A stretch of DNA of 64,000 nucleotides from Cohnella lupini (GCF_003386205.1 NZ_QRDY01000017.1:1-64000), one strand, 5' to 3'. Numbered from the stretch's first letter, positions 26,183 to 35,439 are shown. Program-made: numbers and translations. The notes: a model not told the origin generated them from the sequence alone.

Positions 26183-27499
26183 TCATTTCCAGTTAGCCTT
26201 ACTGTCTTCATAATTCTTCTGCCATTGTTGCGCTGCCTCTTCCGGCTTCAGATCGCTGGTTGCGAGCTGATTGAGAAGATCCAGATCATAAGTGGAGCCC
26301 GAGTTCTGAATGTTGGTGAACTGGTCCACTGCATCCTTCGCGGATAGCTGATCATTGATTTGTTGAGCAAGCGGATCCTTCATCGTGATGCCGTCCATAA
26401 CCGGGAATTGGTTGACCGTATCGATGTAGAGCTGGTAATTGTCTTTCTGGCTGAACGCTTCGAGATACTTCATAGCCGCCTCTTTGTTCGGCGAATTATT
26501 CGCGATGAACCAGGCTCCGCCGATCTTGGCATAACCGATCTTATTCTTGGCCTCATCGTCCGTAGCCGGAATCATGAAAGTACCCACTTCGAAATTCGGC
26601 TTCGCATCGTTAATCTGAGTGAGGCTGAACGTGCCGTCGATCATCATAGCCGCTTTGCCTTGCGCGAACAGTCCCGGCGCTTGTCCATAAGCGAGGCCGA
26701 GGGCGTTCTTCTGGAAGTTCTGGCTGAGCGTCTTGAACTTCGTGAACACTTCTACCCATTCCGGATCGGTGAACTTGCTCGTGAGCGCCATCACATTCGC
26801 ATTGTCTTTGCCGTAGAAGTCCGGCTTCGCCCCGCGCACGATGGAAGGCTCCAGCGTATGGACGATTTGCTGCATTGGCCAGCCGTCCTTGCCTCCTACG
26901 AGAATCGGATCAATGCCACCGGCCTTGATCTTATCCAGCAACGCCGTGAACTCCGTCCATGTCTTGGGCTCTTGTTGCCCCAGATCGCTGAACATCTTCT
27001 TATTGTAGAAAGCAACCAGGCTTACCTTGTTCCAAGGCAGGCCGTATTGCTTGCCGTCATAGCTCAGGTTCTCCAAGGCATCCTTCTTATAACTGCTAAG
27101 GAAGCTTTGTCCCGATAGGTCCATCCACAGCTCGCGCTGGTCGGCGGAGTTCATCGTCTTGTAATCGCCGGCTACGATGTCTACTTCGTTAGCGGCAATG
27201 CGCGAGTTTTTGAGTTGCGCGTAACTTTGGGTAGGCGTCGCGTCGTATCGAATTTTAATATTTGGATTTTCCTTTTCGAACTTGGCATTGAATTGGTCGA
27301 AGAAGGCTTTATCCTCTACGCGCCAGTTAATGATCCGAAGCTCGACCTGCTTACCGGAGTCATTGGAGTTCGAGGCTGATGCTCCTGCCGTCGCTACCGA
27401 ATTCCCCGCATCGTTTCCGTTATTGGTGCCGCAGGCGGACAATAAGGCCGTGGAGATAACCGTTGTTAATGCCACAGAAGCTAATTTTTTTCTATTCAT
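26183..27499 (-). CDS. Extracellular sugar-binding lipoprotein (module I)
   Basis: A 438-residue solute-binding protein of the MalE-like group 1 family. The signal ends in a lipobox LLSACG (Cys near residue 23), so the protein is membrane-anchored. Family strands include VDIVAGDYKTMNS near 100, GLPWNKVSLVAFYNKKMFSD near 145 and GKAAMMIDGTFS near 273. ATG 27499 follows AAAGGGGAAAG; an upstream in-frame ATG has no ribosome-binding site. The ligand is probably an oligosaccharide handled by the GH130 enzyme of the operon. Confidence 0.9.
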   Translation of the reverse strand: MNRKKLASVALTTVISTALLSACGTNNGNDAGNSVATAGASASNSNDSGKQVELRIINWRVEDKAFFDQFNAKFEKENPNIKIRYDATPTQSYAQLKNSRIAANEVDIVAGDYKTMNSADQRELWMDLSGQSFLSSYKKDALENLSYDGKQYGLPWNKVSLVAFYNKKMFSDLGQQEPKTWTEFTALLDKIKAGGIDPILVGGKDGWPMQQIVHTLEPSIVRGAKPDFYGKDNANVMALTSKFTDPEWVEVFTKFKTLSQNFQKNALGLAYGQAPGLFAQGKAAMMIDGTFSLTQINDAKPNFEVGTFMIPATDDEAKNKIGYAKIGGAWFIANNSPNKEAAMKYLEAFSQKDNYQLYIDTVNQFPVMDGITMKDPLAQQINDQLSAKDAVDQFTNIQNSGSTYDLDLLNQLATSDLKPEEAAQQWQKNYEDSKANWK

Positions 27500-27616
27500 T
27501 CTCTTTCCCCTTTTCGAAAGTCTTTGTTTACTACCTCTACATCTTATCCGAAGCAGACTCCGGCCTGAATTCTCAATCCTCTGCATTTCGATTCTATTTT
27601 CTTCACTTTGGCTATA

Positions 27617-27655
27617 AAAATAGCGGCGCAGGAAACCTCCCGCACCGCTCGCCGA
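27617..27655 (-). terminator. Terminator after the module I histidine kinase gene
   Basis: On the minus strand AGCGGTGCGGGAGG pairs imperfectly with CCTGCGCCGCT and is followed by ATTTTTATAG. It separates the two-component pair from the importer genes, which must have their own promoter in 27500-27616. Confidence 0.65.
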
Positions 27656-27656
27656 A

Positions 27657-29438
27657 CTATTGAATAAATGGAACCGTAATCGTTACGACCGTCCCTCTGC
27701 CTTCAAACGCATGCAGCCCCAGACCGTAACCCTCCCCGTATTGCAAGTAGAGACGGGAATGCACGTTGACCAAACCATACGAATCCTCGCCCTTGTAGCT
27801 GTCGGGATCAGATACGACTCTCGTTAACCGTTCCTGCAGCGTCCGCAGCAGCGGATCCGGTATGCCGGGTCCATTGTCCATGACTTCGATAATCAGCTTG
27901 GAATTCTCGCTGTATGCGCTGATTCGGATGACGCCCTTCCCGCCTCGCGGCTCGATCGCGTATTTAACTGCGTTCTCCACAATCGGCTGCAAAGTAAGCT
28001 TAACCATCCGGCAGCCATGGTATTTCTCGTTCACTAGCACTTCGCTGGAGAACTCCTCGGGAAATCGGATATGGATAATATGGAGATACTGATCCAGCGC
28101 CTTAATCTCCTCTGCCAGCGTTACTTCCTTCTCGCGCACATTCGCCGTATAACGGTAGAAATCCGCGAGGTTATGCGTCATGTCAACGACGCGCCGATTG
28201 CCTTCGAGGTACGCGATACTTTTAATGATATCGAGCGTGTTATACAGAAAGTGAGGGTTGATCTGATTTTGCAATGCCTGTATGGCCGCCTCATTCTGCC
28301 TGATTTGCAGATGCATCTCTTTCTTGGATAGTTCCATGACCTCATCGATAAGGGTAACGAGCCGATCCGTCATGCGATTGAATTTCATGCTTAGAATTTG
28401 GATCTCATCCGGTCCGGGCCTGAATTCCGTCCTAACGGTCAGATCGCCATGCTCCATCCGGTTAACCGCCGTCATCAATCGGCCGATGGGCGATACGAAC
28501 CGTCTGGCCAAGACGGGCACCAGCAGCAGCACAAGCAAAAGAATGACCGCCATCATGAGGATCGTGGTCCGATCGGCTGCTCTAAGTCCGGAAGCCATCT
28601 CGCCTAGCGGCACTACCGAGACAATGGTCCAGCCTTGGCTTGGCATCTCTCTCGTGCCAATCAACATTCGGGTATGGTCGACGGATTGCATCGTAGCATT
28701 CCCCTTGATGCTTAGATCAATGCCGGACAGATTGGTCTCCGTGATCTTCCTGCCGATGAGCGCCGAATTCGGATGGAACACCATTCGGTTCTGTTGCTTG
28801 TCCAGCACATAGAATTTTCCCGTTTGCCCCAGTTTCGTCTGCGTGAACAACCGCTCCAGCTCGATAAACTGCAGATTCAGAACCAAATGCCCTACCAGTC
28901 GTCCATTGTTAACGCTATATATGGGGATCGAGATCGAGATAAACGGGAATTCCTCATTGCGGTAAAATCCGGTCTGGCGAACAATCGAAATTTGAGGTGT
29001 CGTATTGGCGTATTGCGCCTGCGGAATTTCGATATCCGTTACACTGGATTCCATTCTTCCGTCCCCGGCTACAACCCAAAGTCCGGCAATATCCCAGGAG
29101 TTAAAAATCCGGTATTTCTCTAGCGTATTCTGGACTTCGGCAATGCTCGCCTGGTTGGACTCGCCGGTCTTTTCCAACCACTGCTGAATCTTCAAATCGC
29201 CGATCATGTTCCAGGTGGAATGCTCGACTTGCTCCAGATAATAGTCCAACTGATAGCCAAGCCGGCTTGTCGCTTCATCAGAAGTGGCTTGATAATCGCG
29301 AAGCACGGCCGTGCTGTAGTTATGGTTAATCAGGTATCCCGTGACGAACGTACATAGAATACAACTGACGAGCATCATGAAAGTCAGCTTGAACTTGATC
29401 GAGTAGTTATACCATGAGAAGCGGCTCCCGAGGCTCAT
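27657..29438 (-). CDS. YesM-type sensor histidine kinase (module I)
   Basis: A 593-residue membrane sensor kinase. One membrane helix lies near residue 17-36 and another near 285-305, enclosing a Cache-like extracellular sensor. A HAMP domain (RRFVSPIGRLMTAVNRME) follows. The His_kinase region has the phosphorylated His in INPHFLYNTLDIIKS, and the C-terminal ATPase domain shows VMDNGPGIPDP. Its ATG overlaps the stop of the response regulator gene (ATGA). It probably senses the sugar moved by the adjacent importer and phosphorylates the YesN-type regulator. Confidence 0.92.
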   Translation of the reverse strand: MSLGSRFSWYNYSIKFKLTFMMLVSCILCTFVTGYLINHNYSTAVLRDYQATSDEATSRLGYQLDYYLEQVEHSTWNMIGDLKIQQWLEKTGESNQASIAEVQNTLEKYRIFNSWDIAGLWVVAGDGRMESSVTDIEIPQAQYANTTPQISIVRQTGFYRNEEFPFISISIPIYSVNNGRLVGHLVLNLQFIELERLFTQTKLGQTGKFYVLDKQQNRMVFHPNSALIGRKITETNLSGIDLSIKGNATMQSVDHTRMLIGTREMPSQGWTIVSVVPLGEMASGLRAADRTTILMMAVILLLVLLLVPVLARRFVSPIGRLMTAVNRMEHGDLTVRTEFRPGPDEIQILSMKFNRMTDRLVTLIDEVMELSKKEMHLQIRQNEAAIQALQNQINPHFLYNTLDIIKSIAYLEGNRRVVDMTHNLADFYRYTANVREKEVTLAEEIKALDQYLHIIHIRFPEEFSSEVLVNEKYHGCRMVKLTLQPIVENAVKYAIEPRGGKGVIRISAYSENSKLIIEVMDNGPGIPDPLLRTLQERLTRVVSDPDSYKGEDSYGLVNVHSRLYLQYGEGYGLGLHAFEGRGTVVTITVPFIQ

Positions 29439-30454
29439 ACTCCTCTCGCCTTACGGTACTCGTTTGGCGATACGCCTTCCGATTCCTTAAAGATGCGGTT
29501 GAAATACGACATCGTCGTATATCCGACCAGATCCGCGATATCGTATATTTTGAGATCCGGCTCCAGAAGCAGCTGCTTCACCTTCTCCACCCGGATCTTG
29601 TTAACGTAATTAATAAGTGTCATCCCCGTCTGGCGCTTGAACACGTTGCAGAAATGCGAGACGCTCATATGGCATCTCTCGGCCATCTCGGTTAGCGAGA
29701 CGTTCTTACGGTATTGCTGCTCCAGATAGGCGCATACTTCCCGAATAACCTTCTTATCCAGCTGATAGCTCTCCGAAGACGGGAACTGCATTGACCGGCT
29801 TAGCAGATCGTCGAAGTGAGTCCGGATCTGCTCGATCGTCAAGGCATCATCGACATGAAAATGTTGGCTCGTCCCGCTCGAAGGATGACCGATTCGCTCC
29901 ATCCAATTGTTATGCAATAGCCGCAGCAATGCCGCGTAATAAGCCGGGTAGGCATCGCGAATCGACCATACGGACTCCAGAAGCTTATGGAGCGAATCAT
30001 GAAGGTGAGCAGGCATTTCTCTCGTTGCAAGTTCTTCCAAGAAAGATTGGACCTTCACTAAGTACATATGCCATTTGTCGTTATCCTCAAGCCGGGTGTA
30101 AAGACGCTGCATTGCTTCTCTTAATTCATTCTCCTTAACCGGCTTAAGCAAATATTCGGAAACTTGATACTTCATCGCCTGCTGAGCATACTGGAATTTA
30201 TCGTAACCGCTAATAATAATCGTTTCCATCGGGAGTTTCTTCTCCGCAATCTGCTCAACCAGCCATAATCCATCACGCTGAGGCATCATAATGTCAGTCA
30301 CAATTAAGGTTGGCCATAGCTCCTGAAGCATATCCCATGCCTCTTGGCCATTCCGGGCTTCCCCCACGACCTGGAATCCTTCTGTAGTCTCGATAATGTC
30401 TACTATCATCTTCCGAATCCAAATCTCATCTTCCGCTACCAATACTTGGAACAC
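29435..30454 (-). CDS. YesN-type response regulator with AraC output (module I)
   Basis: A 339-residue regulator. The receiver domain has AEDEIWIRKM, the phospho-acceptor Asp in TDIMMPQRDG near residue 55 and Lys in LLKPVK near 105. The C-terminal AraC helix-turn-helix pair begins with VSLTEMAERCHMSVSHFCNV and ends in IADLVGYTTMSYFNRIFK. It starts with GTG 30454 after GGAGG. It leads module I and probably activates the importer and enzyme genes. Confidence 0.9.
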   Translation of the reverse strand: MFQVLVAEDEIWIRKMIVDIIETTEGFQVVGEARNGQEAWDMLQELWPTLIVTDIMMPQRDGLWLVEQIAEKKLPMETIIISGYDKFQYAQQAMKYQVSEYLLKPVKENELREAMQRLYTRLEDNDKWHMYLVKVQSFLEELATREMPAHLHDSLHKLLESVWSIRDAYPAYYAALLRLLHNNWMERIGHPSSGTSQHFHVDDALTIEQIRTHFDDLLSRSMQFPSSESYQLDKKVIREVCAYLEQQYRKNVSLTEMAERCHMSVSHFCNVFKRQTGMTLINYVNKIRVEKVKQLLLEPDLKIYDIADLVGYTTMSYFNRIFKESEGVSPNEYRKARGV

Positions 30455-30563
30455 CCGTCATCCTCCCCCCGGATATGGCTGTTGTCCTAGTATAGCACCA
30501 ACTAAATGATTCTATTTTACGGAAAGCTCCTCAATATTGGGGTATGCCGTGGTGCAATCAAGA

Positions 30564-32048
30564 CTAAACCGGATCGGTAGGCGCAAAACGGTATTTGCTC
30601 GCTTGTTCGTAGGCATAAGCAAGTCGGAATAGCATAGGTTCGCTGTAGGCGGTTCCAACGAAAGTGATTCCCTGCGGGCCTTTGGTCGTATAGCCGCCTT
30701 CAGCAATGATGCCTGTTTCTGCATACCCGCCAGGCACGGTAATAGCAGGATAACCCGCACGGGCGGACAAATCGAGGCCCTCCTCGTTCCCTAAGAACAG
30801 CAATGCGTCCAGCCGGTATTCTCGGATCGCGTGGTCGATGCCTTGGTCCCGGGATACCTTAAGGTTAAGGCGCAAACTCTCGGCGTACTCCGTTTCAGTC
30901 AATGTTCCGCTTGTTTCATTGGAAGAGATCAATGTGTCTTGCCCGTATTTCATCGCGACGTCGCGATTCGCTTCGTTATAGGCGATGAGTTCATCTAACG
31001 AACGAACGGAAGCGCCGGGACCTGCTTTGTCCAGATAGTCGTTCAGCCCTTTTTTGAACTCGAACCGCATGACGTCCCAATCCCACTTCGCACTCTCGCA
31101 AGGCATTGATATCGGGTCGACAACGATCGCCCCGCGTTCCTTCATCAAGATAATCGCCCTCTCGATAATCTCCGCGCGAGCTCCGTCCAATCCGCTATAA
31201 TAATGGCGAGGAACTCCGATCCTTGCTCCTTGCAATCCATTCGCGTCCAAGAAATTCGTATAATTCGAATACGCCAATCGCCCATTCTCTTGCATGGCCG
31301 TATCTTCTGCATCTGCTGCCGTCATGGCGCCGAGCAAGGTCGCGGCATCCCTGACCGTACGCGTCATCGGACCGGCCGAATCTTGACTATGCGTTATCGG
31401 GATGATGCCTGTTCGACTTACGAGCCCGATAGTCGGCTTTAGACCGACTAGTCCGTTTTGCGAGGATGGGCTTATGATCGATCCCGAAGTTTCTGTGCCA
31501 ATGGCGGCGGTACAAAGATTCGCGGCAACAGCCGCCCCGGATCCCGAACTCGAGCCTCCCACGAATAACTCGCCGGGGCCGTAGGGATTAAGCGTCAGGC
31601 CGCCCCTGGAGCTATACCCCGCCCACATCGTGCTCGACATAAAATTCGCCCATTCCGTCATGTTCGCCTTGCCGAGGAATACAGTTCCCGCAGTTCTTAA
31701 TTGCGCGGCCAAGACCGAATCCGTCTTTGCAAAATGTTCCGCAAGAGCGACCGAACCGGCACTCGTATGCATACGGTCGCCTGTATCGATATTATCCTTT
31801 AGCAAGATCGGGATGCCGTGAAGGGGTCCGCGAGAACCGCGTTCCCGACGCTCCTCGTCAAGCTCCACCGCGATAGCGATAGCGTCCGGATTGACTTCCA
31901 GTACCGCTCTCAACTCCGGGTTGAGCCGTTCAATCCTCTCCAAGTACCAGCGAACGCAAGCTTCCGACGTTAACGAACCCGATTCCATCGCCAGTCGCAA
32001 CGAATCGATGTCTGCCTCTATTAATCTTTCATTTATTGTTCCATCCAT
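30564..32048 (-). CDS. Amidase of the amidase-signature family
   Basis: A 494-residue amide hydrolase. The Ser-cisSer-Lys triad is visible: Lys84 in PILLKDNID, the Ser cluster in GGSSSGSGAA near 166-168 and the nucleophile Ser190 in TETSGSI. Family regions GLVGLKPTIGLVSRTGIIP and SQDSAGPMTRTV follow. It lacks the features of GatA and is alone, so it is a general amidase of unknown substrate. GGGAGAG lies seven bases before ATG 32048. No signal peptide. Confidence 0.92.
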   Translation of the reverse strand: MDGTINERLIEADIDSLRLAMESGSLTSEACVRWYLERIERLNPELRAVLEVNPDAIAIAVELDEERRERGSRGPLHGIPILLKDNIDTGDRMHTSAGSVALAEHFAKTDSVLAAQLRTAGTVFLGKANMTEWANFMSSTMWAGYSSRGGLTLNPYGPGELFVGGSSSGSGAAVAANLCTAAIGTETSGSIISPSSQNGLVGLKPTIGLVSRTGIIPITHSQDSAGPMTRTVRDAATLLGAMTAADAEDTAMQENGRLAYSNYTNFLDANGLQGARIGVPRHYYSGLDGARAEIIERAIILMKERGAIVVDPISMPCESAKWDWDVMRFEFKKGLNDYLDKAGPGASVRSLDELIAYNEANRDVAMKYGQDTLISSNETSGTLTETEYAESLRLNLKVSRDQGIDHAIREYRLDALLFLGNEEGLDLSARAGYPAITVPGGYAETGIIAEGGYTTKGPQGITFVGTAYSEPMLFRLAYAYEQASKYRFAPTDPV

Positions 32049-32241
32049 TTAGAATCTCTCCCTTTTTGGTAGCACCGCTGTCGTCATGAGCGTTCCGGTA
32101 ATAAAGTAAAGTTCCTTGCCCTCCAGCGTAGGCGATTAGCTGACCGCAACGTCCCCTGAATATCCATATCGTAGCACGTTGACGAAGCTTCCAAAAGTAT
32201 CTAATTAATATTGGTGGGCACACCCTATTCAGCAATATCAA

Positions 32242-32268
32242 AGCGGGCGCCGGATACCGGCGCCCGCT
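32242..32268 (-). terminator. Orphan terminator hairpin of a lost gene
   Basis: A perfect 12-bp stem (AGCGGGCGCCGG and CCGGCGCCCGCT) around a 3-nt loop. It lies just after the stop codon of the gene remnant at 32302-32397 on the minus strand, followed by CTTTGATATT. The rest of 32049-32241 holds nothing I can support. Confidence 0.6.
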
Positions 32269-32301
32269 ACTTTCTAATCGATGTGCGTCCTTACAGCGCT
32301 A

Positions 32302-32397
32302 CTAAAGGAGCGCCAATCCTTCCTTGCCCAGAAAGCTCTCGACGATAAACGCCAATTGCGCATCGAGCGAGATCGGGTCGTTCTTGTTAACTTCTAT
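32302..32397 (-). pseudogene. 3' remnant of a deleted protein gene
   Basis: On the minus strand about 31 codons remain, ending in AFIVESFLGKEGLALL and TAG at 32304-32302; an in-frame TAA closes it upstream. No start exists and the frame is too short to be a gene, but the composition is protein-like and it is followed by a proper terminator hairpin. It appears that the rest of the gene was deleted. The parent family is not recognised. Confidence 0.4.
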
Positions 32398-32481
32398 TTA
32401 ATTTCTAAGGACAAGCCGCCCATACTTCTGTTGACCGAACCTCATATACTATCTTAGTTGAATCGCGAAGGAGGTTTGGCA

Positions 32482-32745
32482 TTGCATAAATATAAGAAAC
32501 AGGAAATTGCGAAAAAGTATTTGAATCGCTACGTGAAGATCAAAACCGTTCACGGGACGTATAAGGGTAAAATCGTCAACGTCGATAACGGCAAAGTTTA
32601 TCTGTCTAATGTCGTCTCCGCTCGCAGGAACGGCAAAGACGGGAAAGCCCATATTTCCTTCTTTCCCTTTATTCTCCCGCTCGTCTTATTTGAATTGTTG
32701 GTTATCGTTCTGATTCCGACACCGGGAAGAGGCTGTTGTTGCTGA
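32482..32745 (+). CDS. Small membrane protein with SH3-like N-terminus and Cys tail
   Basis: An 87-residue protein of unknown function. Residues 13-45 (RYVKIKTVHGTYKGKIVNV, then GKVYLSNV) look like an SH3/Sm-like beta barrel. A hydrophobic segment near 60-78 is probably one membrane helix, and the protein ends in GRGCCC. It starts with TTG 32482, seven bases after AAGGAGG; a longer ATG frame places that site inside the gene. A terminator follows. The triple Cys tail might bind metal, carry a thioester or form disulfides in a spore layer; that is a guess. Confidence 0.7.
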   Translation: MHKYKKQEIAKKYLNRYVKIKTVHGTYKGKIVNVDNGKVYLSNVVSARRNGKDGKAHISFFPFILPLVLFELLVIVLIPTPGRGCCC

Positions 32746-32754
32746 CTTAATAAA

Positions 32755-32792
32755 AGAAAAAAGCATGTGCGCCGAGGCTCCATGCTTTTTTT
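32755..32792. terminator. Terminator after the small membrane protein gene
   Basis: AAAAAAGCATG and CATGCTTTTTT form a stem with A and T runs at both ends, so it can serve both strands. Confidence 0.85.
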
Positions 32793-32887
32793 GTCAGTCA
32801 CCGCTTGCGGTTCGCCCCCGGCATGCAATCTCCTCCTCGATCATTCCGCGAACGATGACATCGATTGCTAGAGGGCAATTCCACCAC

Positions 32888-33586
32888 TTATCCTTCTAAC
32901 GATTCAGCGATCTTCAACGCAGCATCGGCCGAAACGTTCCCCGTAACGGAGTATTGAATGTCGCTTTGTACCCAGAATAATTCGGTAAGATTTGTCTGTT
33001 CGAACACTAATCCATCCACACCGTTCACTTGAGTAGGAGAAAACAGATCTTCCGGGAATGCAGCCGGCATTCGGCTAGCAACGAAGGTGATCGTTTTCTC
33101 ACCCGAAACATAAGTGAAGTTCACGTCCCTCGCCGGTTCCCCCTTCATCCCCACCGCCGTGATATCCGAAAGCTTGTATCCCTCCGGTAAATAGGTGGGA
33201 GCATTCAAGCCCGGTCCAAAAGCCGCTTTCGCTTCTTCCGCTGTGTTCAACCGGGTTGTGATCAATTGAGACAGTTCCGATCCGGTAGTTCCTGCATTTC
33301 CAGCGTTCGACGGGACAGAGCTTTCGATCGGACTCGCAGCGGGAGCCTGAACCGTCGGCTGCTGCAACATAGGGAGCCATGCGATGATCATGAACGCAGC
33401 TGCCAGCCCCGCCGCACCCATGATCCAAGTTTTTTTCCGGAAGACGAATCGACGACCTACCTTTTCCGTAACCGCTAGTTGCCGTATTTTCCTCTTCGCT
33501 TGATCGCTTAATTCCATAGGGGAGAACAAAATCTCATCCGACTCCTTTCGAAGTTGCTGACGCAAATTACGATCCGTGTCGTTCAT
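32888..33586 (-). CDS. Membrane anti-sigma factor with DUF4367 domain
   Basis: A 232-residue protein. The cytoplasmic N-terminus (about 1-50) should bind the sigma factor encoded upstream. A single membrane helix (IMGAAGLAAAFMIIAWLPML) spans about 54-74. A Pro/Ser-rich linker leads to an extracellular DUF4367-like domain with NAPTYLPEGYKLSDI near 128 and VNGVDGLVFEQ near 190. GGAGG lies before ATG 33586. The start overlaps the sigma gene by 20 bp, so the two are translationally coupled. Confidence 0.85.
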   Translation of the reverse strand: MNDTDRNLRQQLRKESDEILFSPMELSDQAKRKIRQLAVTEKVGRRFVFRKKTWIMGAAGLAAAFMIIAWLPMLQQPTVQAPAASPIESSVPSNAGNAGTTGSELSQLITTRLNTAEEAKAAFGPGLNAPTYLPEGYKLSDITAVGMKGEPARDVNFTYVSGEKTITFVASRMPAAFPEDLFSPTQVNGVDGLVFEQTNLTELFWVQSDIQYSVTGNVSADAALKIAESLEG

Positions 33587-34130
33587 GGGTCGGTTCCTCC
33601 TTTTTCATCTGCCGAGCCAACGCCTCGCGCGCCCGGTGAAGTCTGTTTCGCACGGTTCCTTCGGGAGACGATATCGCTTCCGCGATCTCTCGCGTTCCAA
33701 GGTCCAAATAATAATACAAATACAACACTTCTTGGTATGGTAAGGGCAAGATTAGCAAATGCTGTAGCACTTCACTCTTCTCTAATCTGATTAGAGCCTC
33801 ATCCTCAACGCTGATCGTTCGCCCTTGTTCCATATGAATTGGGTCGGTTGGTTGCTCCGTAAACATCCGAACGCCCATCTTGTCTCTGCATAAGTTGACG
33901 GTGATCGTCGTTAACCAGGTTGTTACGGTGCTGTCTCCCCGGAACGAGTTCCACTTTCGATAGGCGCGCAGGAATACTTCCTGGCTTATATCCTCCGCAA
34001 GATGCCGATCGCCGATATAGAAATAAGCGGTTCGCATGACAATTGAGCCATAACTATCCATGAGTTGCTCAAGCGCTTGATCGGGATCTTTCGAGAAATC
34101 TTCCTTGGGTTTAAAGCCGGCCGGCTTCAT
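33567..34130 (-). CDS. ECF RNA polymerase sigma factor
   Basis: A 187-residue ECF sigma factor. Region 2 has DRHLAEDISQEVFLRAYRKW near residue 43 and WLTTITVNLCRDKM near 72. Region 4 has LPLPYQEVLYLYYYLDLGTR then EAISSPEGTVRNRLHRAREA near 155. ATG 34130 follows AGGAGG. It overlaps the anti-sigma gene by 20 bp and is preceded by an ECF-type promoter, which suggests it activates itself. Confidence 0.93.
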   Translation of the reverse strand: MKPAGFKPKEDFSKDPDQALEQLMDSYGSIVMRTAYFYIGDRHLAEDISQEVFLRAYRKWNSFRGDSTVTTWLTTITVNLCRDKMGVRMFTEQPTDPIHMEQGRTISVEDEALIRLEKSEVLQHLLILPLPYQEVLYLYYYLDLGTREIAEAISSPEGTVRNRLHRAREALARQMKKEEPTHERHGS

Positions 34131-34154
34131 GGGATAACCACCTCCTATCTATTA

Positions 34155-34181
34155 GACGGTCTTAGTCTGCGATCCGCTTCA
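34155..34181 (-). promoter_or_regulatory. ECF-type promoter of the sigma/anti-sigma operon
   Basis: On the minus strand TGAAGC (34181-34176), a 17-bp spacer and CGTC (34158-34155) followed by TAA resemble the ECF consensus TGAAAC-N16/17-CGTC. It lies about 25 bp before the sigma start, leaving a very short leader. Suggests autoregulation. Confidence 0.55.
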
Positions 34182-34208
34182 TTTTAAAATAAGTCTGCTC
34201 CAAGAAAA

Positions 34209-34237
34209 GCAAAAAGCCCGAACCGAGATTCGGGTTT
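34209..34237 (-). terminator. Terminator after the epoxide hydrolase gene
   Basis: AAAGCCCGAA and TTCGGGTTT form a hairpin followed on the minus strand by a T run (CTTTTTGCTTTTC). Confidence 0.85.
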
Positions 34238-34251
34238 CTTCGATTTTCTCT

Positions 34252-35439
34252 TTAACGAAATGGTCGGAACGCCATGCGAAGCTCTTCGGAGAAAAGCATC
34301 GGCACCTGCCACGCGGCGTAGTGTCCTCCCCTGGCAACACGGTTGTAATAAAACAGCTTCGGGTAGGCTTCCTTCGCCCAACTAAGAGGAGCCTGATAGA
34401 GTTCGTCGGGAAAGACGCTTATGGCGACCGGGATATGATTGACGCCTTTGACCGAGAAGAACGGGAGCTTATTTTCCCAATAGAGGCGTGCGGCAGAGAC
34501 GGGCGTGTTCGTCAGCCAATAGAGCGTGATGTTATCGAGGAAATCGTCTCGCGATATACCCCCGGGGTGACCATAGAACGCTCCCGATATGAGCTCTAGG
34601 CTTTTCGCGTCATGGTCGAGATTAAATGCCGCGAGACCTGCCGGCGAATCCGCCAGCCCAGTCAGCGTTTGCGGGCGCCTACTCATGATCTGGGCGTAAC
34701 CGACATGCTGATAGAAGAAATCCAGCTGCATCCAAGCGTTTTTCTGTTCTTGCGTTAAATCGGGGGGCATCGGATTCCCGTTAATAATCGCTGTTTCGTA
34801 GGCGGGAGGTACCGTACCGGGCATGTTGCTATGAATGGCGAACAACCCCGGAACCTGTTGCACCCCCATCATGTCCGCGACGAGCGCGCCCCAATCGCCA
34901 CCTTGGGCCGCGTAATTCTTATAGCCTAACCGGTTCATTAACACTGCCCAAGCCCTGGCGATTTGAGGAATGTCCCAACCGGGCTTGGTCGGCTTGCCGG
35001 AGAATCCGTAACCCGGCAGCGAAGGAATTACGACGTGGAACGCGTCCGATGCCGGAGCTCCGTACGCCGTCGGCCGGGTCAACGGATCGATGACTTTCAG
35101 CAGTTCGACGATCGAGCCCGCCCATCCGTGCGTCAGAATCATTGGGATCGCTCCCTCGTGACTCGATCGAACGTGAATGAATTGAATATCCAAGCCGTCG
35201 ATTTCCGTCACGAACTGCGGGAGGGAGTTAAGCCCTGCTTCGAATTTGCGCCAATCGTATTTAGTTGCCCAATAGCGCGCGATCGTTTGAATAGTCTCAA
35301 GCGGCACGCCTTGCGACTGACCCGGAGAGGTTTCCTTGTCGGGCCATCTGGTCGCGGCGACACGCCGACGCAGATCCATTAGAAGCGACTCCGGTGCGAA
35401 TCCGGGTCGAAACGGTCTAACAGCGGTATTGTCTCTCAT
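34252..35439 (-). CDS. Epoxide hydrolase (alpha/beta hydrolase)
   Basis: A 395-residue enzyme with the N-terminal EHN domain (FRPGFAPESLLMDLRRRVA, then RWP) typical of microsomal-type epoxide hydrolases. The alpha/beta hydrolase core has the oxyanion loop THGWAGS near 103, the nucleophile Asp182 in GGDWGA, and the catalytic His in ARGGHYAAWQ near the C-terminus. It should open epoxides to diols. GGGAG lies before ATG 35439. No signal peptide, and its promoter (35480-35509) is its own. Confidence 0.9.
   Translation of the reverse strand: MRDNTAVRPFRPGFAPESLLMDLRRRVAATRWPDKETSPGQSQGVPLETIQTIARYWATKYDWRKFEAGLNSLPQFVTEIDGLDIQFIHVRSSHEGAIPMILTHGWAGSIVELLKVIDPLTRPTAYGAPASDAFHVVIPSLPGYGFSGKPTKPGWDIPQIARAWAVLMNRLGYKNYAAQGGDWGALVADMMGVQQVPGLFAIHSNMPGTVPPAYETAIINGNPMPPDLTQEQKNAWMQLDFFYQHVGYAQIMSRRPQTLTGLADSPAGLAAFNLDHDAKSLELISGAFYGHPGGISRDDFLDNITLYWLTNTPVSAARLYWENKLPFFSVKGVNHIPVAISVFPDELYQAPLSWAKEAYPKLFYYNRVARGGHYAAWQVPMLFSEELRMAFRPFR

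Noticed and set aside
26360..27118. 252-codon plus-strand frame opposite the module I binding protein
   Set aside because: Antisense shadow with His/Arg-rich composition and no family match.
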